A stretch of 64,000 nucleotides of DNA from Brachyhypopomus gauderio (taxonomy: Eukaryota; Chordata; Actinopteri; Gymnotiformes; Hypopomidae). Numbering within the stretch: the stretch's first letter is position 1; every line of letters begins with the position of its first letter. Positions 25,067-35,364 of this stretch are shown here, piece by piece. Made by a program: the position numbers and the translations under genes. The notes below the pieces were generated by a model. The model did not search any database. It was not told the origin of the DNA and saw only the letters and a list, made by a program, of their open reading frames with translations. The DNA lies in contig NC_135211.1 in assembly GCF_052324685.1 (NCBI RefSeq), positions 11,003,414 through 11,067,413 of the forward strand. The letters run 5' to 3'.

Positions 25067-26502
25067 AACTGTGTATTCTCCAAAACTGTGGCAACTCTCT
25101 GTTTTTTTATGTGAGTAAATATACAAACGTTTTCATTTACAAATGCTAAAACTAGGGTTGGGCTGATGCCAGCGTGACAATGCCAGCGTCCATCAATGAC
25201 TATATATGTATGTGAATAGACATCACAAATTAGCATTGTGATGCTACACCCCCCAACAATATCCCACAGCCCTGTGTTCCAGCCAAACTGACACTATACA
25301 ACCCAGCCTGCTATACAATTCTTGACTCTGTTTTAACATAGAAAACTATATTTATTACTTACGACTTACACATGGATCTGGTGTGGGTTTCCCGAAACGT
25401 TCGTAGCGCTAAGTACTTCGTAACCTCGTATGAAACGTGAGGAAACTCACCCCTGATGGATATCCAGATGTCTGACAGATATGATCTACCATCGGCATAA
25501 GAACTGATAATTATGTATTTTAACGAGTGTGTGGGTAATCAGTTATTTTCGTTTCATTTTAACTTTGTATATTTTACATTTATATTATTGCTTTCATGTT
25601 GTAGAATGGATATCAAATTAACTGCAGTTGAAATAAACAGTTACCCTGATTTGTGAATGCTTTATTTTAATCAAAGGATGTGAAACATTGGCATACCAGG
25701 TTTCGGTTACATATAACGCTTTCAATTAATTATTAGTAATGAATAAATTAATGTAATGAACTAAATAGTCATTGATGAAGAAAGTTTATAGAACCTATAT
25801 AAGACTATGGCTACCAAACCCCCCAACCCCCATCTTTAAGAGACAAAAGCTGATTAATTGCATATATAGGACTGTTACAGAAGCATTCAACTACACAATA
25901 AGATTCTCCCCTACAGTGTTTGTGTGATGCACAGGCTTGATTAAGTCTGGTCAGTTTGGAATGGGTGTCATTTTCCTCTTTCCTTCATCACTCACTGGTC
26001 GTCATGACCACCCACGTATCACATTGATAAGACAAACACATCTGTTTCAAATAACAAGACTAAATGGGGACTGCAGAGAAAACAACACTTTCAGTTCAGT
26101 TCATCGTGATGTATTGAAAATGCCAGACAGGACACTGCTTTAAATACTCGTGTTTTTCAAATCTGGATGGATGGATGGATGGATGGATGGATATATTCTT
26201 TATAAGCATAAAAACCCAAAGTTCTATTCCAAATAATATTGACGGCAAGTCCTCCTGTCTCATTCTGACACCCCTTAGTCGATATGTATTGGCAGAACCA
26301 CACATGCCTGAGCAGAGACAAGTGTGTGTGCTGAGCCCCTGAATAAACATGAACACCTGTTTCTACCTGTAGACTATAGAAACCAGCCCCTGTGAAAACA
26401 CGCACAGAGACCCTTGTGGTGCTGTGGAGAGGAAACAGATGAGATTACCTATTTTCTGCTACATTACTGCACACCTTGGTTCTTCATGGCATCTGCTGTG
26501 GC
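25067..26502. other. Non-coding with a small transposon-end scrap and (GGAT)n
   Basis: No gene supported. GTTTCCCGAAACGTTCGTAG with GCGCTAAGTACTTCGTAAC at about 25389-25426 resembles the end of a common fish DNA transposon. A (GGAT)n microsatellite lies at 26164-26191. Confidence 0.5.
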
Positions 26503-27173
26503 CAGTGATGGCTTAGTTACCTTGAAAAAGTAATCCGATTACTGATTACTCCTTTTAAAAGTAACTTAGTTATGTTACTGATTACTGGATTTTAAAAGTA
26601 ACTACGTTAGATTACAAGTTACTTTAGTAGTTACATTCAGCAGCAAAATAAATTTTTCCAATACTCACTTTATTGAAAGTGCATTTTTAACAGTAACAAT
26701 GTATTGAAGCAGGTTCGGTAACCGAGGCAGAAACTGCTTAATCCAAAAATCCCGAGGAGGGATACTTTATTGATAGCGCAACCCTGGCGTGCGCAGGTAC
26801 CGCTCGAAACGAAATACCATTACAATTTCAAGCATTTTAAAGTAGGCTACGTTAGTAAAAAATTCCCTGTTTTTGCGTGGTATTTCTTTATACTACCACA
26901 TATCGTTACGGGAGGACACTGCAAAAAATTACTTGTAAAACGTGCTCACGCTCTCACAGGGTCGCATGCAGCGTGCGGAGTCGAGCGCTACGGTCTGACG
27001 CAAAAGTAGAACTGAGCCAAGAAGAAAGCAAAATATATTTTTTTACTAGGGAAAATAAAAATAGTAACGCACAGTTACTTGGATAAGTAACTTTAATCTG
27101 ATTACTGGACTGGAAATAGTAGCGCGTTATATTACTCGTTACCGAAAAAAGTGGTGCGTTACTGACATCACTG
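26503..27173. mobile_element. hAT-like non-autonomous element, 671 bp
   Basis: The ends are CAGTGATG and CATCACTG, followed inwards by repeated TTACTGATTACT/AGTAACTT words on the left and TAGTAACGCACAGTTACTT-like words on the right, typical of fish hAT elements. Flanking 8-mers GCTGTGGC (26495-26502) and GCCATGAC (27174-27181) match at five positions, and the three differences are all transitions, consistent with a decayed 8-bp target duplication. It carries a family A repeat copy (26873-27003). No transposase frame. Confidence 0.62.
26873..27003 (+). repeat. CpG-rich dispersed repeat, family A copy 2
   Basis: TTTCTTTATACTACCACATA, GGACACTGCAAAAAA and GAGCGCTACGGTC occur in the same order as in the copies at 3590-3956 (minus) and 28552-28682 (plus). 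Here it lies inside a hAT-like element. Confidence 0.6.
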
Positions 27174-27194
27174 GCCATGACTTATGGCATCATT

Positions 27195-27622
27195 CTCCAA
27201 CAGAAGTAAACTTAACAATAAAACCTCTATTCTTAATTAAATAAATCAAATACCCAGTCTGGTAGACACTTAGGAACTTCAAGTATTTTCTTAAATAATG
27301 TTTATATCACCACCTTGAAAATGCTAATTTTTCTTCAGCTTACTCCTGACTCGCCATTTCTGCCTCTTCTCCGTTTGTGTCGTGTGTCGCTGGTGTGCTT
27401 CAGCGCACATGTAACAACACTGGCTCTGATTGGCTACCATAACGCTGCCTTAGCCAATCGTTTACTGACTTGTTAAATTAAACAGGTGTTACACTGAGAA
27501 CTGTGACCTATCGAGATCTGTTACTCCTCACTAGCCTGGGCAGGGGTCTGCTCGGATTACTGTTAGTATATCAATATATAGTAACGCACCACTTTTAATG
27601 ACCAGTAATGTCAACGGTATGT
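27195..27622 (-). mobile_element. Fragment of the 33481-34381 hAT family, inverted
   Basis: This segment is the reverse complement of much of 33540-33980. Shared words include TTGGCTACCATAACGCTGCC, GTTACTCCTCACTAGCCTGG and GTATATCAATATATAGTAAC. It lacks the terminal CAGTGTTG end and is cut off by a (GT)n tract at about 27617. Confidence 0.75.
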
Positions 27623-27756
27623 ATGTGTGTGTATGTGTGTGTGTGTGTGTACATACGTACATACTGATAAATAAATATATCACACATACATATATACAGT
27701 ATATGAATCTATACATGGCACGTAGTGTATATGACAGCTTTCATTGTCATATGGAC

Positions 27757-28545
27757 TGTAACGCTGGTGGCTGGACGAAGGACGAGACACGGTCCTGTTC
27801 GCAACAGACGTTACTTTATTTGTACACTTATGAATAGCGCAGACAGCGCACGTAGAACACTATCAACATGTAGACTCAAACAACGACGAGCACAGGACAC
27901 TGCGTGAATGCACATTTAAATAGACAAACCACATAAACCCCGAGTGATGACGAGACGAGCCACAGGTGAGATGGATTAACACAAGACGTACCCGCACCCA
28001 CGGAGATCCACAGACGCACACGAGTGAGAACTCGAGGGAGAACCCGGGAGCTGTGGCAGCTGCAGGCGCTGTGGTGGGCAGTCTTCTCCCCGCCCTCGCC
28101 GCAAACCCTCCACCGGGTGTGACGTGGCTGGCGGATGCTCCTGCAGCCTTACCGGTGGGCACACTACCGGCTTTTGTGGAAGCCTTCGGGGGCCTGCCGC
28201 GGGGTAGGTCTGCCGACCTGCCCTCGCTCTCTCAGGGGGACCACACGGGGGGAATCCCCCTCCTCCTCGCGCTTCCTCTCGGGACCGGACAGCGGGAGTG
28301 TCCTCGAGCTCCATCTCCTCCTCCTCACTGCCCCTGCTCCAGCTCATGGGCTCCTCCGGGCTCTCACCCCTGGAGTAGTCCATGACGCTGGCCTCGGAGC
28401 GTTCGGAGGACACGCCATCCTCAGGAGACATCTTCACCTTCACGGCCCCAGTAGAGTACTCCAACCGGAGCGAACTCCCCTCCTCCTCTTCCTCCGTGCA
28501 CTGTTCGCTGTCCATGTACTCTGTATAATCCGAGTACACGTAAGG
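27757..28545 (-). mobile_element. Unclassified retroelement-like segment with 187-codon acidic ORF
   Basis: A minus-strand open frame runs 28539-27976 (187 codons). Its first third is strongly acidic ('MDSEQCTEEEEEG', 'SEEEEMELED') and the rest is Pro/Arg/Gly-rich. No zinc knuckle, protease or polymerase motif is visible. Downstream on the same strand an AATAAA (about 27813-27818) precedes an end '...GCGTTACA' (27757), the layout of a retroelement 3' LTR or tail. The segment is G+C-rich, unlike its surroundings. I do not recognise the protein; gag-like or a host-gene-derived fragment are both possible. Confidence 0.35.
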
Positions 28546-28551
28546 GGGACG

Positions 28552-28682
28552 TAGTGTTTCTTTATACTACCACATATCGTTTCGGAGAACACTGCAAAGA
28601 ATGTGACGCGCCAAGTATAAACGCCTCCACCGCTCGCGGAGGTTCACGCGAGGTGTGCGCTACGGTCACTCGCGAAAGTATA
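28552..28682 (+). repeat. CpG-rich dispersed repeat, family A copy 3
   Basis: TTTCTTTATACTACCACATA, then GAACACTGCAAAGAATGTGA and GCGCTACGGTCACTCGCG. This is the copy most similar to copy 1, and it abuts the start of the acidic ORF segment. Confidence 0.6.
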
Positions 28683-28844
28683 ATCCAACATTTAAACAGC
28701 AGCGTGACTACGGGCCGGGGCTGCAGTGCGCGGCAATGGCTCCTCCACGGGCTGAATTAAACCACCGGCGGTAATAATGGTAGTAATGTATGCCAGTTCG
28801 CCCCTGCTCACATATCAGTTCTCTTCAACGCAATCAGTGGTTTT

Positions 28845-28930
28845 AGTTCATTGGGTTCGCTCTATATAAGAAACTCCGCGGTGGAACGTTCGAGTCCTAC
28901 CGCTACACTTCGACGAGCGAGAATAAAACA
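28845..28930 (+). promoter_or_regulatory. Core-promoter-like site: ATTGG, TATATAAG, then AATAAA
   Basis: ATTGG (inverted CCAAT) at 28850-28854 is followed by TATATAAG at 28863-28870 and a G+C-rich stretch, with AATAAA at 28922-28927. CCAAT-TATA-AATAAA within about 75 bp is the order found in LTRs. No gene follows. It may be an eroded LTR related to the family A DNA just upstream. Confidence 0.35.
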
Positions 28931-28963
28931 GACGAAATAGTTGATAAAAGGGGTAAGACCAAA

Positions 28964-30655
28964 GGTGTCAAGAGTATTCACATTCATTACTTGGGTAGAT
29001 ACTAGGTTTAAAAATACTTCTGTAGACGTTGAAGTATCAACTCAATCTTTTGAATCAAGTAAAAGTATAAAAGTAAAAGTAATGTAAGGGGAAAATGCCA
29101 AAAAATGTTTTTTTTTTCTAAAATCCATAATGACTGTTATTTTAAAATGTCAATGCTAAAAAATATGGATGCACTAGGCTAACTGTTTCAGCCTCATATA
29201 TTAGGGACTTGGATATTTCCGCATGACAATGATTGAGCCGCGGCCATTTTTCTCCGGTCGCGCTGTCTAAGCGAAATCAGTCATCGCAAGCGCGCGGTAA
29301 AAAAAATTGCTGTTTTCATCGGTTTGTAGGAGGTTTCTTCCCAGAGTTTTGGTAATATGACATAACTGAATGTTCACTTTCTTTTCACCCGTTAGAAGAA
29401 TTCGCATTTCGCGCTCCTGTTTTTTTAGCCTGGTTGAATTTTAACTTTGCGTTTGGACCGTTCAAAACCATCGTGGGACTGTTCAAAAATATTAATAGAT
29501 ACGTGGATACGTTACATTATATTCTTGTTTATTGTTTCCTTAAGTTTTATCCCAGTCTGTACAGTTTAAGGTAGTTTTTTAAGGCTCCCAAGACAACGTG
29601 TTGGTCCAATGAACCATGATAACGGCGGGCACGGACTAGCCACATGCTAAAACTAGCCAGGGTTGCCAGGTCCTACAAAGATATCCCGCACAAAGTCGAT
29701 GTAAAACCCGCCCTTCAGCAGCCTAAACTAGCCCAAACCCCAAAGTTATTGATGGGGAGGGGTGTGGCGAGTGTTTAAAATGGAGACAAATTTAGTATTA
29801 TATCGCGATCGATTCTTTGTGTTGACTTGTAACTCCCGCGGTGGCCCAACTCAAAAGTAGCCCAAAAAACCGCACCCCGCGACCCCAGAATTTTTACCCG
29901 CGGCTGGATTTTCAAACAAGCCCAATTTGGCGTGAAAACCGTGAACCTGACAACTATGGCCACATGCTAAAACTAGCGCACATTTCTTGATCACAAGATT
30001 TAGGTTAATTGCATTAAAAAAATAGGGCCGATTTAAATGTGAATATCTTTGGACTGGCTTGATCAAATTTGACAATTGATCCATCTTTTTCTTAGTTAAG
30101 TTGTGCTGCATCTAATAAAGCTATTTTAAATGTGATTAAATAATTTTGAAAAAAATGTCCAAGTCCCTACATATATGCCAATTTAAACAAATGCATTTTA
30201 GTAAAATGCAATTTTATTAAAACAAAATAGTCACGGTGGTGAGGGAGGGGCAGCGAGGAAGTGGAGCATGACACAAAACATTTATTACCATGAAGATAAA
30301 TACACAGATGGCAAGACAAATATTTCAAAAACCTACAACGGAGCGTTTTGATATAGGCTACAGTATGGGTTAACTGGTCTTCCTCCTCGCTGGTGCTTAG
30401 TTGGGATATTTTGCTCGAGTTCTCGAGTCTCTGTCATGAACATCTTCATACTAAGCCACTCATGTCTGCTGCTATTTCATTGGTGGAGTGTGACTTGACG
30501 TGCAATGTATAGTGCACAAAGCAGTAGGATGTGGGAGTGGGAGTGTGGGAGTTTATACTTTTCTGGATGAAATAATTACTCCAGAAAAGTATAGATACCC
30601 AAAATGTCTAAGTAAGGTAACAAAGTATTTGTACTTTGTTACTTGACACTGGGAA
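28964..30655. repeat. Probable composite of eroded DNA-transposon sequence
   Basis: The left boundary has GTGTCAAGAGTATTCAC with TTACTTGGGTAGATAC, and the right boundary has GTATAGATACCCAAAATGTC ... TTACTTGACACTG, an imperfect inverted pair reminiscent of fish hAT termini (CAGTGTCAAGTAAC). Target duplications are not clear. It contains the insertion at 29658-29958. No transposase or other gene is readable. Confidence 0.35.
29658..29958. mobile_element. TIR element, 301 bp, flanked by a 19-bp direct repeat
   Basis: The insert begins CAGGGTTGCCAGGT and ends ACCTGACAACTATG; the reverse complement of the end matches the start at 11 of 14 positions. It is bounded exactly by a perfect 19-bp direct repeat GCCACATGCTAAAACTAGC at 29639-29657 and 29959-29977. 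The interior has AAACCCGCCC- and AGCCCAA-type words in both orientations. Known cut-and-paste families make 2-10 bp duplications, so the superfamily is unclear. Confidence 0.68.
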
Positions 30656-31279
30656 AGATTAATTCTGTGGTGTGGAAGTGGTTCGGATATGGAAGATATT
30701 AATACTGACAAAGCCGATGAGTTTGTTTATTTGACAGTGATGATGTGCTTCATAGGCTATATGAAGGCTGAATACAAATAAAAAAAATAAAAAATTGACA
30801 TTTGTACTCTTTTTATTTCTAAAGTAAATATAGTTTTATAGGATGATGTTTCATATACTTAACATTAATTTTACGACATTTGTAGGTACAGACATCCGTT
30901 GTGGGCATTCTTGGCAGTTTTCTGTGGCTTTTATATTGTCCATATCGATATCTGAATTATATCGTATTGACCAAAATTAATAAATATATCATGATATAAA
31001 TTTTGCCCATATTGTCCAGCCCTAGTATATACTGTAGAATTGATGGCAGGAAGAAGGTAGGGTTCTCTTAAAGGCCGTCTTCTTCTTAAGACTCAACAAA
31101 GATAAGCCTTTTCTGCAGTTTTGATCTCATTAAGCCAGGTGGTGATGCTGGCTGTTGTGGAGCAGGCCTGTTCACTGTTTGTTTACTCAAGGAGGTGTGC
31201 AGTTATTTTTGTGGTCATGTTTAAGTCTATACAGTGAACATTCATTTAAATTTTTATTTTTTTAAGGGTTGAAAAGGGC
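30656..31279. other. Non-coding with transposon-end scrap
   Basis: No gene. ATATTGTCCAGCCCTA at about 31009-31024 resembles the terminus of fish hAT MITEs (TAGGGCTGGACAATAT on the other strand), with A/T-rich inner sequence. A diverged relative lies near 34780-34798 (TTATTGTCCAGCACTA). Confidence 0.4.
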
Positions 31280-31603
31280 TGGCATTAGATACACATGGGT
31301 GTTTTTGGTTTGGGTGACAGAAGACAGAATTTCTCTCTCTCATATAATATATATATATCATATAAATACGATAATGAAGGACCAATGTTTGAAACATCCT
31401 GTTTCTGAAAAACTTTCTAGAAACTTTGTAAACCTCACTATTTTTTTTATATGTATATTAATTATATATATTATATATACTGTATATATACAGTATATCA
31501 GAGTTAAGGCGGTTCTGGAAAATAATGGTGGCCAAACAAAATATTGACACTTCAGCAACTTTCACTAAGAGGTGTACTCACTTTTGTTGCCGCTGGTTTC
31601 GGC

Positions 31604-31605
<2 letters not shown>
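31280..31605 (+). mobile_element. 3' end of a Tc1-like transposon
   Basis: Words such as CTTTCTAGAAACTTTGTAAAC, GGAAAATAATGGTGGCCAAA and GTACTCACTTTTGTTGCCGC are characteristic of the region downstream of transposase in a fish Tc1-like family (recalled). Transposase itself is absent from this copy. It is followed directly by (TA)n. Confidence 0.55.

Positions 31606-31651
<46 letters not shown>
31606..31651. repeat. (TA)n microsatellite
   Basis: About 46 bp of alternating TA, at the end of the Tc1-like fragment, where TA is also the insertion target. Confidence 0.95.
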
Positions 31652-31654
<3 letters not shown>

Positions 31655-31989
31655 TCCAGTCATTTGCTTTGAGCATGCAGAAGACCACTTCTAGGCACTA
31701 TGGAGATGCCTGTGGCAGAGGCCTGGGAAATTAAAGAAAAAGTCTACCGTCTTAAATGGTATTAAAAAACATCTTCTGATTTACTTCAGGTCTTCTTATT
31801 CTTCCAATGTCCTGAGCAAAGCTCCCAAAATTAAAAATTTTTGGTCAGAATTTCCAGTGTTCTGAAAACTGTTTGCTCTGTTTTCTGCACTCATCTATTG
31901 GTCTGTGTAGTAGACTGGTGGAAAAATAAACAAGATGTTGAAGTTTATGCTTATGTTCATTGATTCATTCATCATTCATCATAACAAAG

Positions 31990-32122
31990 TTATTGTGTTT
32001 GTATATTTGTATGTTTTATGTGTGTCTTGTCTTTTAATTGCTGGACAGCACTTTGTTCAACATTCCGTTGTCAGAAACGTGCTTTATAAATAAAATTTAC
32101 ATTGACATTGACATTGACATTC
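31990..32122 (+). repeat. Non-LTR retrotransposon 3' tail with (ACATTG)n
   Basis: TTTGTATGTTTTATGTGTGT, GTGCTTTATAAATAAAATT and then a short hexamer tail (ACATTG about four times) form the typical end of a fish LINE. Nothing coding is attached upstream. Confidence 0.6.
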
Positions 32123-32149
32123 AAACGTAAATTAATATTTCTCATGTTA

Positions 32150-32221
32150 AATATTGAAATGCGATTAATTAATTACAAAGCTTGTAATTAATTCGATTAA
32201 TTTTTTAATCGTGTCCCACCC

Positions 32222-32286
<65 letters not shown>
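32150..32286. repeat. hAT-like terminus followed by (TA)n
   Basis: The sequence GCGATTAATTAATTACAAAG ... AATCGTGTCCCACCCCTA (to about 32223) resembles a fish MITE end (TAGGGGTGGGACACGATT on the minus strand). It is continued by about 62 bp of (TA)n (32224-32286). Confidence 0.55.
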
Positions 32287-32288
<2 letters not shown>

Positions 32289-33029
32289 CGTTCCTCTTTG
32301 CACAACCTCTCTAAATGGTCCAGAGTCCTGAGTCTTCCCCTATGCATTCTTCCCCTCAGCTCACCCCATAGGCTTCTATTGGGTTGAGGTCTGCGGACTG
32401 ATATGGTCATGACAGGAGCTTGATTTTGTGCCTTGTGAACCATTTTCAGTAGATCTGGCCACATGTTTAGGGTCATTATCTTGCTGAAAGGCCCAGTGAC
32501 GACCCATCTTCAGCTTTCGGGCAGAGGCTACCAGATTCTGATTCAAAATGTCTTGGTATTTCAAAGAGTTCATGATCCCATGTATCCTTACAAGGTTCTC
32601 AGGTTCTTTGGAGGAGAAATAGGCCCACAACATCACCAATTCTCCCCCCTATACTTAACAGTGGGAATAAGGTGTTTTCCTTGGTGTGACCCCAGACCCA
32701 CTTAGAGTGTTTGTTGCCAAAAAGCTCTATCTTGGTCCCATCCGACCAAAGCACACGGTCCCAGTTAAATTCCCAGTGCCGCTTGGCAAACTCCACCTGT
32801 TTATGAGTATAACTCAGAAAAGGTTTTCTCCGTGCATGCCTCCCAAACAGTTTGTTGGCATGTAGATAGTGCATGATGATTGTTTGAGAGACCTCATAAC
32901 CCCAAGATGCTACTATTTTATTTAATTCTCTTATGGTGCGCTTTGGAGAACTTTTTACTTCTCTTACCATCCTTCTCAATGTGCGTGGTGGCAAGATACA
33001 CTTGCATCCTCTTCCAGGCTTGTTTGTTC
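32285..33029 (-). pseudogene. Tc1-like transposase, decayed
   Basis: Minus-strand frames 33210-32599 and 32639-32376 together cover most of a Tc1 transposase: a C-terminal HTH segment ('PKRTIRELNKIV', 'IIMHYLHANKLFGRHARRKP'), the first catalytic block 'LWSDGTKIELFG', the second 'AFQQDNDPKH', and traces of the third 'ADLNPIE' in a shifted frame. The three acidic residues of the DDE triad are each still readable, but there are at least two frameshifts. The N-terminal part is separated from this piece by the retroposon at 33030-33318. Confidence 0.85.
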
Positions 33030-33045
33030 CAGAGAGAGAGAGAAA

Positions 33046-33101
<56 letters not shown>

Positions 33102-33318
33102 TAAAACCACGCATCTGTATCATCATATGAATAGTCTTCATGTGAAAACATTCTCTCTGCTGGCTACAATACTGATGTGTATGGTTGTAATCAGGGGCAT
33201 TTCTATTCATAGGAGAAGATAAAGGCAGATACTCCTAAGGCAAAGCTACTCCTTTTTTTCCATTTTGAATATATTGCAACATATTTTTACAGATTATACA
33301 CAAAGTTATATATAGCTT
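33030..33318 (-). mobile_element. (TC)n-tailed retroposon copy 1, 19-bp target duplication
   Basis: A 289-bp insert splits the Tc1-like remnant and is bounded by a perfect 19-bp direct repeat CTTCCAGGCTTGTTTGTTC (33011-33029 and 33319-33337). Read on the minus strand it ends in a long (TC)n tract (seen as (GA)n at 33031-33097 on the plus strand). A second copy in the opposite orientation lies at about 35870-36160. A long target duplication plus a simple-sequence 3' tail points to target-primed reverse transcription (SINE or LINE type). No RNA polymerase III boxes are evident. Confidence 0.72.
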
Positions 33319-33337
33319 CTTCCAGGCTTGTTTGTTC

Positions 33338-33440
33338 TAGATGTTTTGAACTTTTTTATGGTTGCTCTGAATGTAGGTAAGGGCACCTGCAGGCATTTCT
33401 TGTGGCCATTGCCTGATTTTTGAAGGTCAACACACATCTG
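33338..33440 (-). pseudogene. Tc1-like transposase, N-proximal remnant
   Basis: Beyond the right target repeat the Tc1-like homology resumes on the minus strand, with words such as CAGGCAATGGCCACAAGAAA and CATTCAGAGCAACC that belong to the same transposon family upstream of the HTH segment. This shows that the piece at 32285-33029 and this one were continuous before the retroposon inserted. Confidence 0.5.
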
Positions 33441-33480
33441 CCCCTTACTATATTATATACTGTATATAGTCTGTCAGGAA

Positions 33481-34381
33481 CAGTGTTGCAAATAACGCCG
33501 TTAAAAATAACAGCGTTGGGTAACGGCGTCATTTTGTCAGTTTTTCCTGTCGTTACAACGCCATTGACGTTACTGGTCATTAAAAGTGGTGTGTTACTAT
33601 ATATTGATATACTAACAGTAATGCGATTGGACCGTTGCCCAGGCTAGTGAGGAGTAACAGATCTCGATAGGTCACAGTTCTCGGTGTAACACCTGTTTAA
33701 CTTAACAAGTCAGTAAGCGATTGGCTAAGGCAGCGTTATGGTAGCCAATCAGAGCCAGTGTTGTTACAGGTGCGCCGAAGCACACCAGTAACACACAACA
33801 CAAACTGAGAAGAGTCAGAAATGGCGAGTCAGGAGTAAGCCAAAGAAAAATTAGCATTTTCAAGGTGGCATTATCAACATTATTTAAGAAAATACTTGAC
33901 GTTCCTGAATGTCTACCAGACTGGGATTTGATTAATTTAATTAAGAATAGAGGTTTTATTGTTAAGTTTACTTCTGTTGTGAACAAACCAGTTGTCTCAG
34001 GTTGAGAGAATTTAATTAAATTTGATAGATGTAAATGCACTTTATATAGTGTAACTGTTTACTTTTGCTTTTTTTTTTAATACAAAGATTTGGGATTTTA
34101 AAGGATTTGATCCTGCACTGGTCTGTTGATGTGTAATAAATATCAAAAGTTAAACACCTTTCTGATCTACTCATTTCAACTGACTGTGAAAACTGTTTTT
34201 TTCAAAAAATCCTTATTCATTGGCATATAATTTTTTTAAAACTGTAATGCAAATAGTTACTTTGCCTGGTAATGAGTTACTTTTATTATTGAGTAATTCA
34301 GTTACTAACTCAGTTACTTTTTTGAACAAGTAATGAGTAAGTATAACTAATTACTTTTTTAAAGTAACATTCCCAACACTG
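33481..34381. mobile_element. hAT-type element, 901 bp, perfect 8-bp TSD
   Basis: The ends are CAGTGTTGCAAATAAC and GTAACATTCCCAACACTG. A perfect 8-bp direct repeat GTCAGGAA flanks it (33473-33480 and 34382-34389). Inner sequences show the usual fish hAT words (GTTACTTT, TAGTTACT, AACGCC). The longest frame (34040-33702, 112 codons) has no BED finger or hAT dimerisation domain, so this is a deletion derivative. A truncated inverted relative sits at 27195-27622. Confidence 0.88.
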
Positions 34382-34389
34382 GTCAGGAA

Positions 34390-35008
34390 CTCCCGGGCCA
34401 CTTTTTCTCCCCAGTCCACCCCTGTACGTGAGCTTCCCCCGGTGGCGACAGGGAGAGCCATGCAGGAGTCCGACCTGACGCGAACCTCAGTCACGTTTGC
34501 GGTCAGCGGTACTCATTTTGCAGCTAGGACGTGTTACGTTGGAGACAAACCATAACTAGAATAGTCTGCTGTTGCTGAGCACTGGCTGCATGCACATAAT
34601 GTACATCAGTCACTGCGGTTTGTTTTTTCAGCTCGGCTTGAATGCAATGAACAAATGGCGGCGTCATGTTATGAGCATTGTAATGTTGCAAATAGCGTTT
34701 ATCGAAATATTGAAAATGTGTTTAAAAATCATATCACCATTATTGAAACATTTTCTGTCATGGTATATATTGATATTAAGTTATTGTCCAGCACTAGTTT
34801 TGGAGCAAGGTATCTGTAGGTGAGTGTAAACAGCCAAAGAGCTAGTCAGTCCTACAGCTAGTCAGTCTTACAGTAGAAAGCAACATAACCCTGTATTTAT
34901 TGTTTTATATTCAGCAAAGCTTCAAACAGATGTTTGCTAGGAAGACAGGAAGACAAAGAGATGCAGGCCCCAACACCTCATATAAACGATATAATTACTT
35001 CTAACTTG
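34390..35008. other. Non-coding, nothing firmly recognised
   Basis: A G+C-richer block at 34390-34530 (CCCGGGCCAC, CTTCCCCCGGTGGCGACAGG) may be LTR or other repeat DNA. An eroded MITE end (TTATTGTCCAGCACTA) lies near 34783-34798. No gene. Confidence 0.4.
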
Positions 35009-35016
35009 GATATGAT

Positions 35017-35356
35017 TAAGGTTGCCACCTGTCCCGGTTTTCCTGGGACTGTCCCGGTTTTCACGTGACTGTCCCGGTTTTCACGGGCCGTCCCGGTTTG
35101 TCCCGGTTTTCCTTCTTTTTAAAATTCGGTCCCGGCAAAAAAAAATTCATTTAATGTCCCGGCTTTCACTAGGTTCATGCAAACGACTATTTAGACTGTT
35201 TCTGCACACTTTAAATCTGTCTTTTTTTCTCTCGCTGTGTCCATTTTACACCCCCTCCCCCGGGAAAAAATTTACGTTCACCCCCCCCCAACAATTTACG
35301 TTCGGTGTCAGTATGACAGTGTCCTTGTTTTTTGTCAGACCTAGGTGGCAACCCTA
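35017..35356. mobile_element. hAT-type MITE, 340 bp, perfect 8-bp TSD
   Basis: It begins TAAGGTTGCCACCT and ends AGGTGGCAACCCTA, inverted repeats identical at 13 of 14 positions. A perfect 8-bp repeat GATATGAT flanks it (35009-35016 and 35357-35364). Near the left end, CTGTCCCGGTTTTC is repeated about four times in tandem with small changes. No transposase. Frames of 111 codons (35022-35357) or less read through it by chance. Confidence 0.85.
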
Positions 35357-35364
35357 GATATGAT

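Noticed and set aside
27976..28539. 187-codon acidic frame as a host gene
   Set aside because: No recognisable domain, and surrounded by repeat-family and LTR-like signals; reported as a retroelement-like segment and a finding, not as a gene.
32880..33130. Glu/Arg-repeat frames over the (GA)n tract
   Set aside because: Translations of a microsatellite and of the antisense strand of a Tc1-like gene.
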